Below are positions 5,697 through 8,271 of a stretch of DNA of 8,271 nt, piece by piece (the stretch's first letter is position 1; each line of letters begins with the position of its first letter). This stretch comes from Actinomycetota bacterium (GTDB lineage Bacteria; Actinomycetota; Thermoleophilia; Gaiellales; Gaiellaceae). The translations under genes were made by a program, and so were the position numbers. The stretch covers positions 1 to 8,271 of the forward strand of contig JACCTQ010000007.1 in NCBI GenBank assembly GCA_013812265.1, written 5' to 3'. The notes below the pieces were generated by a model that was given only the letters and a program-made list of their open reading frames with translations, searched no databases and was not told the origin of the DNA.

Positions 5697-6122
5697 TCAT
5701 CGCCCGGCCGTCTCCGAGTCGTCGAGCTCCGCGTGGCCTTCCGTGTCGATCTCGATTCGCTCCTTGCGAAGCTCGGCGTCGACGCGCTGCTCCTCGGTGA
5801 CCGTGCGCTTGCGAATGATCACCCGCTCCCGCACCACGAGGCGCTTCGTCACCACGAGCTGCTCCTCGAAGATCGGGACGGATACCGAGCCGTCCGGAAG
5901 CGTCTCGATCTCGCCGGAGTCCTCGCCCTGCGGGGTCTGGCGCTCGATGTCGGCGTACTCGGTCTGGCGGGGGACGAGCTCCTCCACCTCTTCCGTCTCC
6001 ACGCGCTTGCGCGCGTGGACCGCGCCGAGCTCGCGCACCTCCTTGCCGATGTGGAACTCTTCCTCGTGGCGAACCAGCTCGGCCGCGGTATCGGCGTCAG
6101 GACGATCTCCGCGTCCGCTCAT
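5697..6122 (-). CDS. Stand-alone DUF2382 (YsnF/AvaK-like) stress-associated protein
   Basis: This 141-aa, highly charged soluble protein is a single DUF2382 domain from about residue 16 to 126. It opens with LVRHEEEFHIGKEVRELGAV and the VRKRVETEEVEE-like strand. It continues with SVPIFEEQLVVTKRLVVRERVIIRKRTVTEEQRVDAELRKERIEID. The repeating Glu/Lys/Arg-Val pattern is the mark of this family, which I recall as general-stress or stress-responsive proteins without known biochemical activity. The ATG at 6120-6122 forms ATGA with the stop of the membrane protein gene upstream, so the two are probably co-translated. A longer frame covering this stretch exists but upstream of 6122 it is only the shadow of that membrane protein. 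The domain is paralogous to the C-terminal half of the PRC-barrel protein in the same cluster. Confidence 0.85.
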   Translation of the reverse strand: MSGRGDRPDADTAAELVRHEEEFHIGKEVRELGAVHARKRVETEEVEELVPRQTEYADIERQTPQGEDSGEIETLPDGSVSVPIFEEQLVVTKRLVVRERVIIRKRTVTEEQRVDAELRKERIEIDTEGHAELDDSETAGR

Positions 6123-6787
6123 CGGGTCTCCAACCGCCTTCCACGTTGCCGGATTCCCCCGGGGCGGGTAGCCGCGATCGCTGCGTCGGCCCGCCGGTGG
6201 TAGCGCTCGCCCCAGAGTCCGCCCAGAAGACCACCGAGCAGCATGGCGCCGATCGCGACCACCGCGCTGATGATTCCGCCGGTCGTCAGGGCGTCCTGTG
6301 AGAACCACTGGGGCAGCTCCACGTTGCGGAGAACGTCGTACTTGTCGCCGAGCCAGGCCGCGAGGCCGCTCAGGAGAGCGGCGAGAAGAATCGTCCACAC
6401 TCCTGTCATGAGGCCGTTGCGGGCTCCGTCGTAGCGGGCGATCCGAGCTGCCGCCCAGCCGCCGACGAGGAACGCGAGGAAGAGCGTGACGACCCCGCCC
6501 ACGAGACTCGCGGTCGAGAGCTCCGCCTCGCTGTCTTCGAGCCCGGTCTGGTAACCGACGACGCCGATCGCGGCGCCGATCAACCCTCCGAGCAAAACCA
6601 GCAAGGCAAGCGCGGTCAGCATTCCCACGAGCGTTGCCGGCAGGTCGATTCCGCCGAAGCGTTCTCGCACTTCCCTGATGCCGACGTCCGGACGCGTGGC
6701 ATCCTCGTCCACGCGACCGTCCCGCCGCGCCGTCGCACCGCGTCCCTCGCGGCCGCCGCCCGCTTCTGTCTGATGATCCCGATTCAA
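6119..6787 (-). CDS. Four-helix membrane protein of the DUF2382 cluster
   Basis: This 222-aa protein has a charged, probably disordered N-terminal 45 residues rich in Arg, Gly, Asp and Glu. Four hydrophobic helices follow at about 50-78, 92-115, 124-146 and 167-193. The tail is short and basic (GERYHRR, RQRGRRLETR). The segment VGGWAAARIARYDGARNGLMTGVW, between helices 2 and 3, resembles small multi-helix membrane proteins of the TIGR04086/YrzE type, but I am not certain of the family. The start is TTG at 6785-6787, supported by AAAGGAG nine bases upstream. No ATG occurs before the first helix. Its stop overlaps the ATG of the following DUF2382 gene. A partnership between this membrane protein and the DUF2382 proteins is inferred from this context only. 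Confidence 0.75.
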   Translation of the reverse strand: MNRDHQTEAGGGREGRGATARRDGRVDEDATRPDVGIREVRERFGGIDLPATLVGMLTALALLVLLGGLIGAAIGVVGYQTGLEDSEAELSTASLVGGVVTLFLAFLVGGWAAARIARYDGARNGLMTGVWTILLAALLSGLAAWLGDKYDVLRNVELPQWFSQDALTTGGIISAVVAIGAMLLGGLLGGLWGERYHRRADAAIAATRPGGIRQRGRRLETR

Positions 6788-6796
6788 CCCCAGTCA

Positions 6797-6803
6797 CTCC
6801 TTT
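6797..6803 (-). promoter_or_regulatory. Ribosome binding site deciding a TTG start
   Basis: The minus strand reads AAAGGAG, nine bases before the TTG at 6787. It is a strong match and is the main reason for accepting TTG as the start. A GTG in another frame lies closer but leads into a frame with no protein-like features. Confidence 0.7.
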
Positions 6804-6806
6804 CGG

Positions 6807-6841
6807 CCAGATGGGGCGGCCCGGCGCCGCCCCATAGCTGG
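6807..6841 (-). promoter_or_regulatory. Strong intergenic hairpin between two cluster genes
   Basis: A perfect 10-bp inverted repeat (ATGGGGCGGC at 6811-6820, GCCGCCCCAT at 6826-6835) encloses a 5-base loop. CCAG at 6807-6810 and CTGG at 6838-6841 can add an outer 4-bp stem past a 2-base bulge. It lies between the PRC-barrel gene stop and the ribosome site of the membrane protein gene, ending a few bases before the AAAGGAG. No T-run follows on either strand. It could be an mRNA-processing or stability element, an attenuator, or a weak terminator. Confidence 0.6.
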
Positions 6842-6859
6842 CTCTCCGCCCTAGTTGGA

Positions 6860-7612
6860 CTAGGTGCGGTCCTCGACGTTGTCGCCCTCCACCTCGACGC
6901 GCTCCTTCCGAAGCTCATCCTGGACGACCTCGCGGTCGGTCTCGATGTCCTTGTGGATGGTGACGCGCTCCTTGGCGACCGCCTGCTTGTCCACGACAGC
7001 CTCCTCGGCCTTGAGCGAGACCTCGACCTCGTCCTCGCCGATCTCAGCACCGCTCACCGGCTGGTCGATCGGCTCGCGCTCGACCCGAGCGGTCTCACGA
7101 CGGACCTCGACATCCTCGCTAACGGGAGTCGTCTCGACCCACTTTCGCAACCCGACGCGGCCCGCCTCGGCAGTTCGCTTACCGACCCGGAGCTCTTCCT
7201 CGGAGCGCGTGACGCTTGCGTCCGCGTCGTCGGTATCGCGGTCGGTCGTCCCCGCGCTACCCTCGGGAAGACCGGTGTCAGACCGCCGCTCCGAGTAGCC
7301 CAGGCCGTAGTACGAGTAGAGCTCCTGCTCGGTGTCCTGGCTGATCTCGTCCGAGTCGATGTCCGGCGAGTCCTTGACCTGGTCCTTCGAGTAGGGGACC
7401 CGGTAGCCGTCGGCGTCCATGTCTGCGCCCTCGACCGGTACCACCACCCGCTTGGTTCCGAAGAACCCGGTGCCGATGCCGATCCACTCCGGCTTGTCCG
7501 TCTCCTCGTCGTAGAAGATCTCCTCGACGTTTCCGATCTTGTCACCGGCCGAGTCGTACACGGGCAGGCCCCGTGCCTCGGCGAGGGTGTCCATCGTCAT
7601 CTCGTTGGGCAT
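6860..7612 (-). CDS. PRC-barrel + DUF2382 (YsnF-like) protein
   Basis: This 250-aa soluble, acidic protein has two domains. Residues about 10-105 form a PRC-barrel: LPVYDSAGDKIGNVEEIFYDEETDKPEWIGI, FFGTKRVVVPV and the closing YRVPYSKDQVKDSPDI and LYSYYGLGY. A linker rich in Asp, Thr and Gly follows. Residues about 134-243 form a DUF2382 domain, with EEELRVGKRTAEAGRVGLRKWVET and ERVTIHKDIETDREVVQDELRKERVEVEGD. This fusion recurs in actinobacteria and cyanobacteria as a stress-type protein; its biochemical role is unknown. The ATG at 7610-7612 has AAGGGAG four bases upstream. Met5 and Met7 are weaker alternatives. The gene starts 26 bp after the membrane protein gene upstream, so the two are likely in one operon. 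Confidence 0.9.
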   Translation of the reverse strand: MPNEMTMDTLAEARGLPVYDSAGDKIGNVEEIFYDEETDKPEWIGIGTGFFGTKRVVVPVEGADMDADGYRVPYSKDQVKDSPDIDSDEISQDTEQELYSYYGLGYSERRSDTGLPEGSAGTTDRDTDDADASVTRSEEELRVGKRTAEAGRVGLRKWVETTPVSEDVEVRRETARVEREPIDQPVSGAEIGEDEVEVSLKAEEAVVDKQAVAKERVTIHKDIETDREVVQDELRKERVEVEGDNVEDRT

Positions 7613-7638
7613 GCTTCTCCCTTCTTGCTCTTGATTTG

Positions 7639-8271
7639 TTATGAGGTTGCCGGGCGGGTTGTCGACCCGGGTGCGGATCCACCCGTCGACGGTGAGCCGC
7701 TCTCGGCCTTCTGCTTGAGCGTCTCGACGTCGTCCGCCGCCTGCTCCTTGGCCTGACGCGCCTCTTCCTTCATCTGCGGCACGGCGGCCTGTCCGCTGCG
7801 ATAGGCGCCCATCAGCATCTCGCGCGCGACGTCTCGACCTCCGAGGCCGAAGGCGAGCGCGAATCCGAGCGCGATTGCGCCGAGGACGAGCACGTATGTC
7901 GCCACGACGATCTGGATCGCGATCTTCAGCTGCACGAGCGCCATGAAGAGGGCGATCGTGATCACGAGCGCCGGAACGGCCGTCTGGACGAGCTTGCCCA
8001 GCATCGTGCCGCCCATGAGACGCTGCGCGATGCCGCCGACGGCACCCGCGATGGCGATCGCCACCAGGAGGATGAGGATTGCGGCAACGACGTTCGGCAG
8101 GTAGCCGACGACACCGTCGATCGCATTGGAGAGCGCCTCGATTCCCAGTGCGCTCACGGCCAGCAGGATCGCGAGGCCGAAGACGAACCAGAACGCGATC
8201 TGGGCGATCAGCGCCGAGACGTTCAAGCCCGGCGCGAAGCGCTCCTTGTACTCCCCTGCGCTGCCGGTGGC
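7639..8271 (-). CDS. Conserved-TM-helix (MscS-associated type) membrane protein, N-terminus outside the window
   Basis: The frame is open to the window edge, so the 5' end is missing; 210 residues are visible. An internal TTG at 8226 could be taken for the start, but the 15 codons before it continue in frame with plausible protein (EYKERFAPGL). The visible part has four to five hydrophobic helices. The first helix is followed by YLPNVVAAILILLVAIAIAG, the signature of the conserved TM helix repeat found in small-conductance mechanosensitive channel relatives. The second unit is TAVPALVITIALFMALVQLKIA and the next YVLVLGAIALGFALAFGLGG. The C-terminal 55 residues are hydrophilic: an amphipathic, Lys/Glu-rich, coiled-coil-like stretch (QMKEEARQAKEQAADDVETLKQKAE) and a Ser/Gly/Thr tail. 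No MscS beta domain follows, so it is probably not a complete channel. It is the first visible gene of the DUF2382 cluster. Confidence 0.8.
   Translation of the reverse strand, partial: ATGSAGEYKERFAPGLNVSALIAQIAFWFVFGLAILLAVSALGIEALSNAIDGVVGYLPNVVAAILILLVAIAIAGAVGGIAQRLMGGTMLGKLVQTAVPALVITIALFMALVQLKIAIQIVVATYVLVLGAIALGFALAFGLGGRDVAREMLMGAYRSGQAAVPQMKEEARQAKEQAADDVETLKQKAESGSPSTGGSAPGSTTRPATS

Noticed and set aside
6811..6835. Hairpin as a Rho-independent terminator
   Set aside because: No run of T follows the stem in either direction, and a ribosome binding site lies immediately downstream.
6773..7756. Plus-strand 327-aa open frame rich in Leu, Asp and Val
   Set aside because: It is antisense to the PRC-barrel/DUF2382 gene. 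Its repetitive LVDLDVLV pattern mirrors the codon pattern of the opposite strand.

Overview
The window is GC-rich and densely coded. Genes overlap by 4 bp in several places, GTG and TTG starts are used, and one start looks leaderless. With a DUF6458-type small membrane protein and a PRC-barrel/DUF2382 stress cluster, this points to an actinomycetote, possibly a deep lineage such as Thermoleophilia. The lineage is an inference and no marker gene fixes it.

Layout. (1) Positions 1-232 hold no gene I can support. They are dominated by a roughly 175-bp imperfect palindrome (65-240) whose arms end in an 18-bp exact inverted repeat. Its right end contains the stop codon of the first gene. (2) Positions 233-2444 carry a minus-strand run. 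In transcription order it is a small uncharacterised protein, a FabL-type enoyl-ACP reductase, a short Mrp/NBP35-type P-loop ATPase (Fe-S cluster carrier family), and a DUF6458 membrane protein. The first three are nearly touching. (3) A 52-bp divergent gap (2445-2496) carries candidate -10 boxes for both directions. (4) Positions 2497-5683 carry a plus-strand run: an EamA/DMT transporter, a 139-aa protein with a beta-carbonic-anhydrase-like set of motifs, 4-hydroxyphenylpyruvate dioxygenase (hpd) and a DUF2071/YqjF-like protein. The first three are joined by ATGA overlaps. (5) Positions 5697-8271 carry a minus-strand cluster convergent with the previous run. In transcription order it is an MscS-type conserved-TM-helix membrane protein (cut by the window edge), a PRC-barrel + DUF2382 protein, a four-helix membrane protein started at TTG, and a stand-alone DUF2382 protein.

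How the genes fit together. The fabL-mrp run is housekeeping: fatty-acid elongation and Fe-S cluster handling. The hpd run includes the step converting 4-hydroxyphenylpyruvate to homogentisate in tyrosine breakdown. The transporter and the zinc-site-like small protein may be co-transcribed with it, but nothing in the sequence proves a shared pathway. The last cluster looks like an envelope or general-stress module that pairs membrane proteins with two paralogous DUF2382 domains.

I see no CRISPR array, rRNA, tRNA, transposase or phage gene. The items most worth a second look are the terminal palindromic element and the carbonic-anhydrase-like small protein.
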